DNA of 64,000 nt from Plectrocnemia conspersa (lineage: Eukaryota; Arthropoda; Insecta; Trichoptera; Polycentropodidae), in the NCBI GenBank assembly GCA_009617715.1, contig VTFK01000034.1:434001-498000 (forward strand). The letters run 5' to 3'. This document shows, one piece after another, positions 1-10,669 of the stretch (its first letter is position 1; the number at the start of each line of letters is the position of its first letter). The position numbers and the translations under genes are program-made. The notes below the pieces were generated by a model. The model was given only the letters and a program-made list of their open reading frames with translations, searched no databases and was not told the origin of the DNA.

Positions 1-235
1 TATTTTGAAGCTGTCTACTATAACTAGACAGCATTTGATAGATACAATTAGAAATGATCCAAATGAAATGTGGAAAACAATAAAACAATTAGTTATCTCA
101 AATATAAAAAAAATCATCCATTGAAAGTATTTAGGAAATTGTTAATTCAATACCTCTATGCAATAAAAACACAATTAAAAAACAGTATCCTAAGCTTAAT
201 AAATACTGACAAGCTAGATATAATCAGAGCAGCAA
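1..235 (+). pseudogene. Non-LTR retrotransposon ORF2 fragment (broken)
   Basis: A short reading frame near 25-105 encodes RQHLIDTIRNDPNEMWKTI. This resembles the linker before the reverse transcriptase of jockey/CR1-type elements, where an 'acidic-DP..MWKTI' motif is usual. After about position 110 the similarity continues only after a frame change (IESI, stop, EIVNSIP), which fits the 'YYI.SI.EI..SI' segment that follows in these proteins. The fragment runs off the left edge, and no catalytic motif (FADD) is visible. It is a dead scrap. The family assignment rests on a remembered motif pattern, so confidence is moderate. Confidence 0.4.
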
Positions 236-430
236 CACTAAATTATTTCATACCAATGTAAATTATTAATATAATTATAAAATATTTTTAAAGAAAAATC
301 AGACATTTTTTTAATATATTTTATGTATTCTTAAATATTGATTATCTATGATCAGAATATTTCTGTTTGAAATTTTCGCTGTACGCAATTTTTGTTTGCG
401 CAATAATCCCTGAACCAAATTAACTAACCA
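230..430 (+). repeat. Dispersed repeat, family A, copy 1
   Basis: This stretch shares with 4555-4775 (minus) and 59375-59560 (plus) the order: ACCAATGTRAATTA, TATAATT, a T-rich middle, TATTCTTAAATAT, CTATGATCAGAA, then TTTCGC...GCGCAATAAT and CTGAACC. Copies are diverged. The one at 59.4 kb lies inside a foldback element, which suggests that all three are pieces of one transposon family. Confidence 0.55.
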
Positions 431-894
431 TTAAATATAAATAGGGATCATTCAATATAATATATTTACTTACCATTTATTATAAATATTAACTAAATAA
501 ACATAAGACAATTCTAGTCAGTTGTCCTTTATATTCACGTGATACATTTTCTAGTATATTTCTATTAAATAATAATGTGCACTGGTAGACTATTTTGGTT
601 TATCATGTAACGTGTTTCTGGCTTTTGACATTGTCAATGATTCCAATTAAAGAAATACTAAACCATTATAATAATATAATAATCATCATATGATTTATTC
701 CGACCAACTGTCAAAATAAAACTGAACAGTTAATATAAATACATTCTGAAATTTCTGTATTTATATTGAGCATTTATCATAAATATTAAATATTGTAATA
801 TTGACCAAATAAACATAATATAATATAGAAATAGTATTAATTAGGTTCTATTCCAAAGAAATATCTCATGTACAATAAATTAACTTTTTTATTA
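431..894. other. AT-rich stretch, nothing recognised
   Basis: I see only AT-rich sequence here, with no reading frame, repeat boundary or motif I can support. Confidence 0.5.
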
Positions 895-1260
895 CAAGGT
901 CAGCTAAAAATTATAAATGGTCAGTAACTTTTTCATAAACGACCAGTGAGTAATTGCGGCTAATAATACTAAAACTAATTAATTAATATTTTTATATTCG
1001 ATTTTTACAGAGCTTTTCGTGACTAATCAATTTCTATGGTATAACACTAACATTTAATAAAAGACAAACAACCGTTTATTTTAATAATGGTCAATTATAT
1101 GGTCAATAGCAACGCATATTATTTCCAAAATATAGCTAACTATTTATTTTAAAAACGGAAAAAAAAAACATAAAAATACTGACCGCATCATTTATTTAAG
1201 TTATTAGACCTAACCTAACCTAACCTAACCATTGATTATAACTATTGACCGTTTGACTAA
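895..1260. repeat. Dispersed repeat with GGTCAGTAA motifs
   Basis: It contains GGTCAGTAACTTTTT, ACGACCAGTGAGTAATTGCGG and CTAATAATACT, then TGGTCAATTATATGGTCAA and TACTGACCG. The same ingredients, in a similar order, recur at 23395-23460, 32360-33420 and 45000-45430. I read it as one diverged copy of a moderately repetitive element that lacks a visible coding region. Confidence 0.5.
1209..1230. repeat. Short telomere-type (CCTAA)n tract
   Basis: There are four perfect CCTAA units plus CC. This is the complement of TTAGG, the ancestral insect telomere repeat that Diptera have lost. A further short CCTAA run occurs near 35872-35889. An interstitial run this short may be chance or a TE fossil. 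Confidence 0.7.
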
Positions 1261-2100
1261 ATTACTACTATATCTCACGCTATAAAACAAAGCTATAAAT
1301 TAGGTTTTATAATATATTATATATTTTTAAGTAAATGTATGATTAATATATAATTATTTTACAAGAGCAGTTTTAATATATTAAATACTTATATCAAAAT
1401 ATATACTCAAAATATATTTATTAGTGGAAAATGTATATTGTCTTGGATTAGAAATAGTTAAAGTGTAAATATAATAAAAATAAAATCAAATTGCAATATA
1501 CTTATATAGTAAGTGTTGCAAAAAATATTTAATTAAAAACAGATACGTACATATTTTTAATACTAAAAATAGTGCTAATTTAAGAGTAATATAGAAGGTG
1601 TTAGTTTACATAGTGTTTTATTATATTTTACAATAAGCTAGCATTACAATTTTTATTTTTATAAAAATATAAATATAGATAATTATTGTTACCCTCTGAA
1701 GTCTCAATTGTGCGCTAAATTATTTATGGTCATAAATGTACGCTTTACGAGCGCCGTTCATTGTAGGTATAAAATAAAGTTTTTTTAGCGTCATAAAAAG
1801 TTTTGTTCTAAATAAAAATATTATATTAAACAGCAAACATAAAAATGTTAAATGATTGTTGAAGCGTTAAGTGCGGTAGAGAGCTTTTTCGCTCGAAAAT
1901 AAATTCGAAGCTTTTGCGGACAATAATTGTAAATTGCACTCAACGAAATTGTTTGAAACGAGGACGAAAATCTAAGATGAACATCAACAAGACTATAAAT
2001 ATAGACGTAGAAATATACATATGTATTCTACCTTTTATTTTGATCACTTATATTAAATTAAATTGTAACAACAACAATTAAATAAGCTCAACTTGTAAAA
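1261..2100. other. AT-rich stretch, nothing recognised
   Basis: No reading frame of note and no transposon ends are visible. The part after about 1690 is slightly less AT-rich. Confidence 0.45.
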
Positions 2101-2860
2101 GCATAGTATCTGATCGACAATGATTGTAACAAGGTACCAGTGCATCCCATAAATGTGATTGGACGAATGCATCCCAGTTTAAATCGAATTGTTTACCTCT
2201 GGGATGCAATTTGCAGAATTGCCTACATACGAGCTTTCCACTTAGCCGCACACATAGATGTGTAGTACTGCGACTCTAATTCAATCTCTCGCGTACGAGA
2301 TTCTTCAACAGACAAGTTTCAATTATCAATTTCGATAAGCTGACTAAGATAATGACGCATGTCCGAGAGCCACACACGGAGAGCTCAAGGAGTCGGATAA
2401 TAAATTCGAGGAGTTCTAAAGATTAGGGTTTTCTCTTCTCCGGCAAGAACGAGTTTCAATGTGAAACAACAACAATCGTAAATAAATTTATCTCGATATT
2501 TTATAAAAATATTCTTGAAGATATAATGCTGTTATTTATAGGCGAATGGTTGCTCGACGACACCTTTGCTCTTTCGTCGTACATAAAGAGATGTATAAGA
2601 AATTTGTAATCATCTTGTATACCTACTCTAGGCACAGGCGGAGTTTCACCCCCAAACAATAGTTATTGGAAACAAACCAGCGCGTTCCACTGGAGGGTTC
2701 TTACTAAATGCCTTCGGTCCCCCATTTCGAGAGCGACATTCGGTCGCAGAAGTAACATTTGTAAATTGATTTCCATTTGCGTATTTCAATACTGGGAAAG
2801 GTTGAGAACATTGGCATTTAATCTGGCCGAAGTCGTAATTTAAATCAAGAGATTAAGCTC
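2101..2860. promoter_or_regulatory. Candidate cis-regulatory island
   Basis: This is a GC-richer, non-repetitive island in AT-rich surroundings. It holds three TGCATCCCA-type motifs and homeodomain-like TAATT and ATAAAT words. No exon-like frame was found. In an iab domain such islands are the expected enhancer candidates, but conservation cannot be tested here. Confidence 0.3.
2168..2208. repeat. Inverted repeat TGCATCCCAG / CTGGGATGCA
   Basis: Perfect 10-bp arms lie at 2168-2177 and 2199-2208, separated by 21 bp. A third copy of the word, TGCATCCCAT, lies at 2141-2150. It could be a palindromic protein-binding site or a small hairpin. Confidence 0.6.
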
Positions 2861-3059
2861 GGACTTAACTTTATGTTTAATTTTATTTTTTAACGTCATA
2901 TAATTTGTCTATATTATTGCAGTGTGATTAATATTTTTTTACACTTATTCTGCGATTAGTTAATATGAATTTATACAAATTATAAATCGCTAAGATTCGT
3001 GTGAAATTATATATAAAATCTTCAACGTACTAGGATTGACCTAATCTCTCGATAAATAT

Positions 3060-3490
3060 TTCAGAATATCCAAAGTCAGCATGCTGCATCGCCAAAACAT
3101 AATTACCGATCACTACCGACCCCAAATTCCCCCTTGAAAATTCCGGGTTGGAAACTGCAAGATTACGTCAGTGTCCATATTTTACACTCGCTGTGAAATG
3201 TTTATTTATTCGCCCCGTAGTACGCCCCTGGTTGTATACAAGCAGCAGCACCTTCAAAACGAACACGCCGGAGGAGATGCCTCTCCAAAAGGGCACTTTG
3301 GGAATAGAGATCTTGCGTAGGTAGATTTTTCGTATCTTCAAACGAAAATAGGAACGCTACGGCGTGTATTCGCTATCTTCCTGCGTATATTCGTACATTT
3401 TTGTATAGCCAAAAGGGAGATTTTATTCGAGGGCACGAATATAACTTTGCCACGGGCGAGTCGTGCCTTTTCATTTTTTCTTCAGTAGTT
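3060..3490. promoter_or_regulatory. Candidate cis-regulatory island
   Basis: This is a GC-richer block containing TTACGTCA (CRE-like), TTTATTTATTCG and CCCCTTGAAAATTCCGGG. No frame, splice site pair or repeat was seen, so a regulatory role is only inferred from context. Confidence 0.28.
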
Positions 3491-4199
3491 TTCTTTTAAA
3501 AATTTAATATCTTCATGCCTGTTTCGTTGTTTAATATAATCTATATTTTAATAGTTTATTTTGTCGATTAAATTGTATTTTTTTATAATTGTGTGTTATG
3601 TCGCATGATAAGTGTCGAATAATATTGTCGTTAGCTGTAAAAATTACTGCGATAATAATTATTATTATGTGGAAAAATCCAAATATGAATAAAGAGTCCA
3701 AAAGGTTAATGAGATAATATTTTGATATAATTATACATAATTAATTTCATAACTATCTGAACCAATCTGAAATTAAAACACATAATTAAAATAAATACAC
3801 ATATCCCTCGATTTATACCATATATTGGTTCTGCAAAAAAACCGTGCAAATTGAGGCTAACATTCGTATGTTAAATAAAAGATAGGTTCCCATAAAATGT
3901 ATTTATTATTTATTTTGTTTACATTAATAACATAATTAAAATCAATAAATAAATATGTAAAATATCTAAGAACTAGAAGTCATCAATATTTAATAGAAAC
4001 GATCAATATTTAATAGAAACGATCCTTATTTTCTATTTTATAATTAATACAAAAAGAGTTTTGTTTTTTTATTTATTTTCGGGATCTTATGATGAGGTTT
4101 ACCTGAAGAACAATTCCGTATTTTATATTTAGAACATAATATATTATTGATTAAATTGCCAATATTTATACATATATGTATATAAAAATATAAAGCACT
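3491..4199. other. AT-rich stretch with a small 20-bp tandem duplication
   Basis: The stretch is mostly featureless. A 20-bp unit starting ATCAATATTTAATAG is present twice in direct tandem at 3982-4021. Confidence 0.5.
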
Positions 4200-4395
4200 A
4201 CGTCATCTAAGGCGGGCTCTCTCTGGATGCATCTCTTGGTAATGCGATCTCTGCGGGTGCCGATTAGTAGGCTCTCTCCGGATGTGTTTTTTTGTCTTTT
4301 TTCCCGATTAGCCAAGGATCCGTCGTCCGGATGAGGTAGTTGCTTTTTTGATGAGGAGGGCGAAGCCCAGGCGTCGGACCTGAAAGCATATGCGA
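4200..4395. other. GC-richer block with internal repeat, unidentified
   Basis: The block has two copies of GGCTCTCTCYGGATG (near 4214 and 4270). It differs in composition from its AT-rich flanks. It might be a fragment of a GC-rich transposon or a regulatory island. No coding frame was recognised. Confidence 0.3.
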
Positions 4396-4554
4396 TTTAT
4401 GTGATTGGTAAATTTTAGATATTAACCCCAAATTATTATTATTAAATTTTAGATATTAACCCCATCAACTCTAATCTAATATAAAATAATTCACTACTAA
4501 TAATAAAATAAATCTCTAGAATTATTAAAAATATAATATTTAAAGTTAGGTTCG

Positions 4555-4775
4555 GTAATTATTGCGCAAAAATTTCGCACATCAATAAATTTAAATAGCA
4601 AAAATTCTGATCATAGATAATAAATTTACACTTATGTAGTATGTTTATTTAAAAATACGTTAATAAATATATAAAAAAATAATGTCTGTATATATTACAG
4701 ATTTTTAATTTAAAAATATTTTTAAATTATATTAGTTACTGACATTTCTATGATACATTTTTTTGCTTAAAAATA
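4555..4775 (-). repeat. Dispersed repeat, family A, copy 2
   Basis: Read on the minus strand this matches the copies at 230-430 and 59375-59560: an ATGTATCATA end, the ATTATCTATGATCAGAA core, and GCGCAATAATTACCGAACC. Confidence 0.5.
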
Positions 4776-6180
4776 GAGAAAAATATTAAGCAGTTGGAAT
4801 AAAGAAAAATATATTTGACAATCAAACAATCACCTATATTCAGAATTTTAGCTGTGTGGAATTTTCGTGTTTTCGTGTCGCAAATTTATGTTAGGCAATA
4901 ATCGGATCACCTTAAAGTAAAAACCTGATTTATTGCTTTTATAGGATAACGATTTTCAATCACATATCATGTTAAAGCGAGCATTCCTACTACGTACAAA
5001 ATACATTGAAAACAATTTGTGTCTAATAGAAAAACGCAAAAAAATTATCACTTCTCAGAAGTTAAAAATTCACGTCAAAAGCAATTTTTAAACAGTGTTT
5101 TTCAATCCATTTTTTATAGTATATCTAATTAATATTAGATTTACAATAAAAAAAAATATAATATAACATAAAAAATATATATTATAAAATAATTGGCGGA
5201 TGAGGTAACATCGGCAGCATAAATGCAACGAAAACACATCACATTTCAAATGCTTATATTTTCGAAAATAATTAACCCAGAGTAGTTAATAATATAACAC
5301 TATATAGCTTATAGAGTCCCATTTAGTTTAATTCTTTAAATATTCTCTCTTCTATGCATTATAAAATAAAGATCAATTTCGTGCAGCATTGTTTTATCAC
5401 GCGTCGTTTCAAAGTCGATAATTAGGAAATTAGTGGTGATAGCCATGACCTGAGCCAAGTATTCTACAGCTAACATTCATAACTAACAGACGTGTGTGAT
5501 AATAAGCAATATATAAATTTAATTTTAATGAAAATAAATTAGAATGAAGAAAAAAATATAAATGTATATATATTTTTTCCTGGCATAATTCATAATTGAA
5601 AAGTTCATATATGTATAAAGGAAACTTATGTTTTTCTTGTGCTTAGCTGATTTATATTGAAATGTTTTAATTATTTATGAGCTCCTTTACTCTTTCGCTG
5701 ATTTTTCACATAGTTGATGCTTTATTGCATATCGGACAGAAATTGCTTAAGGAGTTTTAAAAAATACTAAATAAGAAATCGCTCTACGTCGATGGCCAAT
5801 TGGCGTTAATATTTTGGGAAACTACGCTATCCTGTTAGAACCACATTTCTTCCAGATTTATAAGCTCCACTATTTTTGTAGCCAATTATAGGCCACCTAT
5901 AGTAGGCTATAAAAAATCCGCATAATAAATTATTAAATGTATCACAAAAAAATTGTGAATTAAATACTATCAAATGGTTTTCCTGCAGCAGTGTTTTTTT
6001 ATAATTTAAAATAGCGTTTCACATGTATCACATCACAATAATAATAAATATATTACGTGAGTGATTGTGCATATAAATAGTGTATAGAATTCATTAAAAT
6101 GAAAGCTGTAGCATAATAAAGTATAGTTAGAAAATACAAAAGTAATGATGATAAATTATAAATCCGTAAATGATCGCAAA
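4776..6180. other. AT-rich stretch, nothing recognised
   Basis: Only AT-rich sequence with scattered homeodomain-like words is visible. Around 4845-4915 there is a weak echo of the family A end (TTTTCGTG...GGCAATAATCGG). Confidence 0.4.
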
Positions 6181-6324
6181 AATTAAATATATTCAACCCT
6201 CGTTTCTGCCATTGCACGGGGTAGAAAAAGCGAGATTCCGCAGCCCAACATTTCGATACTTGCTTCTATAAAATGGGAAGTTTATGCTTAGAATTCAGAA
6301 TATCTAAAATACAGCCACCAAAAC

Positions 6325-6368
6325 GGAGGAGAGAGGGAGAAGATAGAGAAAGAGAGAGAGAGAGAAAG
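6325..6368. repeat. GA-rich tract (GAGA-factor-like sites)
   Basis: An imperfect (GA)n run includes an uninterrupted AGAGAGAGAGAGAGA stretch at its right end. Confidence 0.75.
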
Positions 6369-6672
6369 CTCACCTTGGCTATGTGTTTACACCTAACCAC
6401 CCCCAAGACCCGTCCGACCCATCTGCCTCATCAACTCGTCTATATACCTACCTGGCCGAGCACAATCCTTAGTCGGCATATTAAAAACCGGATCTGACGT
6501 AACTTACCCGCAGAAGGTACCCGGGGGAAAATCACGGAAATATTAATCAAAAAGAAAAAATGTGTATTAAAGCATATATATTACATGTAATCAGAGAAGT
6601 AGAAAGACTTATATTTATTTAATGAATCAGTATATCATTCTAGATAGAAATTCTATTTTTATTCCTAGTTGA

Positions 6673-6690
6673 ACGACGACGACGACGACG
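6673..6690. repeat. (ACG)6 microsatellite
   Basis: Six ACG units lie in direct tandem. Confidence 0.85.
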
Positions 6691-7145
6691 AAAGCTTGTA
6701 CGCAAAATCTTTTACCTTTCGCATTCCATAACGTCCTTTATTGCCGATGAAAAAAACATTGATTATTACATTGCATGGAGCATAGTATGCTATAGGTGTG
6801 CAGGGTGGACATTTAGGGGTAGTTTCGGCCGGGTGGTGGAAAGTCGTCCGCTTAAATCGCATTTAATATTGGGGGACACCGTCGAAAATCGCCGACGGAA
6901 CGTCTTCCGTTGGATAAAAACGCAAAAGACCCCGGCCCGAGATTACTCCGGGGGCGAAAATATCCCTTTTCAGATTTTCTTCCAATGGCAGCAATTTCAC
7001 CTTCGATAAGAACGCGGACGCCCCCGGGCCGCACGACTTTTACTCACAAAAGGACCTCATGCGTGTGTATTATGTAATGTAATATTATATTATATTTTTT
7101 TCTTCGGAGTCGCGCGACGTTTTTCATGTGCGAGATTTAAATCTG

Positions 7146-8000
7146 GTTTAGATGTTACTCTCCCGAAAAAGTAGCTGAACGTGGGATATTATACAACCCA
7201 AAAAAATAAAATTTGCGGGCTGCAATTTAGAAGATATTTCTTAACTAGATCATTTATTTATTTTTAATGAAAATGATACTGAATTAAATGTACTAAAAAA
7301 TAAAATAAGAACATATTTGGCGTTAGTTAGAAAGTACTATGTCTTAAGTCCTCACTTAAAACACATAGTAGTTTGTTCTGCGCTTATTTTATGCAAAGGA
7401 AATGATTCTTTTTTTGATCAGCGGTCAGCACAATGGCTAGATAAAAAAATTGCCGCAAAGATTTTCTTTAAGCTTGCCTTTAAAAAAGTTTAATTATTTG
7501 TACTATGAAATATTGTCTTATGTATACGTTAACAGTTTCAAAGCACCTCCATTTCGGTATCCATAAACAGTTGCAAACACCGCGAATAAAACCAAAATTT
7601 CACTCAAAAATTTAATTTTATCAAAAAATCGATAAAAAACACCTTCGTAAATTAAGAAATAAATTATATTATTAAAGCATGTTTATTATTTTTTATTCTC
7701 TGTATATTTATGCGTAGTGATTATAGGCTATTAAAATAGATTATAATTAATAAAAATTTTGTCAGTGATTTACACTTTGATTTCAGTCCCATGTCTCACT
7801 ACTTAGTGGTTATTGATTGTGTTTACATCGTTGTAGCGAACTGAGCTATCATGTTACAACGGAAGATTTACAATTAATTTGAATTTTTTTAAATATTTCG
7901 TTGTACCAACTAAGCTTTAATTGCCACTATTACCCAGTCGTAGCTAGCAATAGTAAAACTTATTGATTTTATAATATTTTTAACCATTTTATTATATATT
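7146..8000. other. AT-rich stretch, nothing recognised
   Basis: I found no supported feature in this AT-rich sequence. Confidence 0.4.
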
Positions 8001-8465
8001 TAGCAACTCATATTTCTTTATATTTATCACAAAAACAAATAATCTATTTTTAAGGAGTGTTTTTAGTTCATGTCTAGTAACGCATATAATCGTTTTGTTT
8101 ATATAATATTTAATTGAATTACCATTTAATTAAAAAAAATAGCCAAAAACGACCGTTTGATAACTAACAGCATTTTAAAACGAAACTTTTTTTTATCTTC
8201 CGTAACCTGACAGGCGTAAGCCCAATGCGTTACAACGGGGATTAATCTGTACTAACTGAGTAAGTCAATCATACACAATGAATACCTACAACTAAGTATT
8301 AACCAAGTCTGGGTGTCGATGACATCTATATTATTAGTTATTAATTATTATTTTTAATAATAATCCACTTTTTATAAAATAGATTCGAGTGCCGCTGCCG
8401 GATTCGAGCCCGTCACCTCAGAGTTACAAGTCTGAGATGTTACAGACTGCACTATTCCGTCTTTT
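8001..8465 (-). repeat. SINE-like repeat with tRNA-like head, copy 1
   Basis: On the minus strand, 8460 to 8385 reads like a degenerate tRNA: an A-box-like TAGTGCAGTCTG, an anticodon-arm-like TCAGA/TCTGA stem, and a B-box GGGCTCGAATCC. Downstream of the head is a body containing, on the plus strand, AGGCGTAAGCCCAATGCG and GTAACGCATAT. The same head and body recur in the same orientation at about 23690-24042. The conserved arrangement and pol III-type boxes support a tRNA-derived SINE or a composite including one. Ends and target duplications are not resolved. Confidence 0.55.
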
Positions 8466-8559
8466 ATATATACCGCAATTATTTTCCTAACGACCCAATA
8501 GTTCCACATTTTAAATTGGATTTTTTTAAATTATCCTGCAAGGTTTTCCGCAAAGGCTC

Positions 8560-8960
8560 AACCAGCGAAAAACTGTTCTAATAAAACAATTTCGCAGAAT
8601 AAATATCGCACGAGGCAAACGGCGACGCAAAAGCGTTATTTAAGTCCAGGACGACTTCAATTTTATCTAATCTCGTTGCCGAGGCTTTGAGTTATTTTTT
8701 TTATCACCTTTCTCTCGCAGCTCACCTGCGTGTAGCTCACCGGCGAAATTTGTGCAATTTTCCCTTTCCCTCGATTTCCCTCCCCCAATTCCCTTTATCT
8801 CTTCGTCTTTGCGCCGCTCTTATTTGTTCCGCTAAATTGAATTTGAATTTTTATCGTTTGGCGTCTCTCTCTGTCCATAGGTGAGATCATATTATTTGTT
8901 TCCTTTATTTCGCCAAGGAGAAGTCGCCATTTTTCTCGTCTCTATAAAGAAAAAAATCAC
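8560..8960. promoter_or_regulatory. Candidate regulatory island, pyrimidine-rich
   Basis: Long C/T runs occur around 8755-8810 and at 8862-8875. Splice-like words are present (TCTCTCGCAG at 8710, CATAGGTGAG at 8876), but the interval is stop-ridden and I do not call an exon. It could equally be an island of regulatory sequence. Confidence 0.25.
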
Positions 8961-9234
8961 AAAAATAATAAAATAAATCACATAAAACAATTTATGTTTG
9001 TTCTTATACTTACCGCAGTTATTTAGCATAATAATAATCTTGAAATTTTATTTTGTATTCATAAATATGTATATGTTTGTCTAGCGATGAGAGCTGAAAA
9101 AATAATAAGTATCACTTACATACATTGTATATCTGATCGTTAAATATCAAAATTGAATAAATGTGTAAGGTCACCAAGATATTTGTAAGTTTAATACAAT
9201 ATATCTGTCTTTATATTATTAAAATGGTATGAAT

Positions 9235-9720
9235 CCTTACCCAATCTGGGTTTGCTTCTCAGCGCGGGTTGAGACTGAGTCTGACCTCCTACTTGGGCTG
9301 TCGTGGGTGATAGCTGCGTTCAGGTAAACCGATGCGAAACTATTGATCCTTCACTCTTACATAGAGAACGAAAAGACGCACCTGAAAATAATCATATACT
9401 AATGCTTTAAAAATTTCCAAACGCTCATTTTTGTTGTCAAACTGCTAGTGCATATTAGAGGTATCCCTACAATACGTAGTACAGGACGTATCCGTATTTG
9501 TATTTTAGTGCTTTTTGATAGAAGCGTTGGGATACAATTCATGACATTCTCGGCGTAGTGACTACTCAATGAAGCACTTTTTAAAGTTGCTAAAGGGCGG
9601 TGTCGACAATCCATCAATGCTCGGTGATTTTTGGAGTCGCTTATTCTTAACCGTTACGGCTGGAACGTAAGCTCTTGGAAACGCCATCCAGCTTCTCAGC
9701 GAGCTTGTCAAACGATGTTT
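9235..9720. other. GC-richer block, unidentified
   Basis: This non-repetitive block has a short minus-strand frame (9399-9617) that I cannot assign. It may be a decayed transposon segment or regulatory DNA. Confidence 0.25.
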
Positions 9721-10669
9721 TCGGCGATAGTTATGAGGAATAATAAAAAATAATATAGATTAATATTACACCATAAAACATATATTTTCGTACAAAATAT
9801 TATTTCCCCCTAAAACGAATAAAAATATATCTGATTCTTTCTTCAAATATGATCCGATGATTTTCGAAGTGTCAAAAGCTGATATATAATATTACGGCAA
9901 CCAAAGGGTTAATTATATAAAAAATATAATGGACTAAATTTTGTTATGAATTGATATATTTGTTCACACATACTACATAATATAAGATCGATGGCTATTA
10001 AATATATAAATGGTTTATTACTAGTAATTAAGTTTACAAGGATAAAAAACTATGTGAATACTTACAGATTTATCGAGTGTACAGACGAAAATTGTTGTTA
10101 CGTTAAATTTAAATCTTGTCATCGACTAAATCAACATTAAACCGCGTATGTAAAAGTAATATGATTTAACAGTTTAACGACAGTTTATTACTACTTGCTG
10201 TTTTTTTAGCATGTTCACTTTCCTTTATCGGTGATTTTATTAAATAGCATATGTTAAAATCGAAAAATACATGCTATGATAGGCATAACAAATCAAGTTT
10301 GGCAAAAAAAAGTAATTAAGATATATGCATGAAGTTAAAATACCCGTAAACAATTATAAAATTAACAAAAAACACAGATGTAAAAAATTAAAAACTACTA
10401 AAATGGTGCTCAGTGGATTATTCAGTATATAATATATACACGTGTATAAAATAAAATCAATCCCACCCCCATTTTTTTATATTCAATTAATATATGTGAC
10501 TTGGCTGTTTAATCGCAAGTGTAAAAGTACAATACTGAATCAATTTAAATACACAATTCCCAAAGCTATTGTATAATAATTTGTTTTTTTAAAAACAAAT
10601 ACGTTAGTTTATATAATTATTTAATTTTTCTAGAAATCGGTTATTATTAATTTAAATATTTCAAATACA

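Larger units (their letters stand above)
6181..7145. promoter_or_regulatory. Candidate cis-regulatory island with GAGA tract
   Basis: This GC-richer island contains a long purine GA tract (6325-6368), an ACG microsatellite (6673-6690) and several CCCGG-type words. Short overlapping frames exist on both strands, but none looks like a protein family. GAGA tracts are bound by GAF/Trl and occur in Drosophila Polycomb-response and boundary elements. Applying that here is inference. Confidence 0.33.

Noticed and set aside
1000..1030. Acceptor-like ATTTTTACAG before AGCTTTTCG
   Set aside because: It lies inside the dispersed GGTCAGTAA repeat (compare 45340-45360 and 33465), and no matching donor or open frame follows.
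1209..1230. Telomere or subtelomere
   Set aside because: Only four CCTAA units are present, surrounded by ordinary sequence. The Hox microRNA also argues for an internal location.
8385..8460. Genuine tRNA gene on the minus strand
   Set aside because: The anticodon loop is one base too long and no acceptor stem could be paired. A diverged copy with the same flanking body exists at 24.0 kb, so this is a SINE-like head.
8685..8885. Possible exon between TCTCTCGCAG and CATAGGTGAG
   Set aside because: The boundary words are acceptable, but the end would need a donor directly after an acceptor-like pyrimidine tract. The 65-codon frame is Leu/Ser/Phe-rich with no family. It is more likely pyrimidine-rich noncoding DNA.
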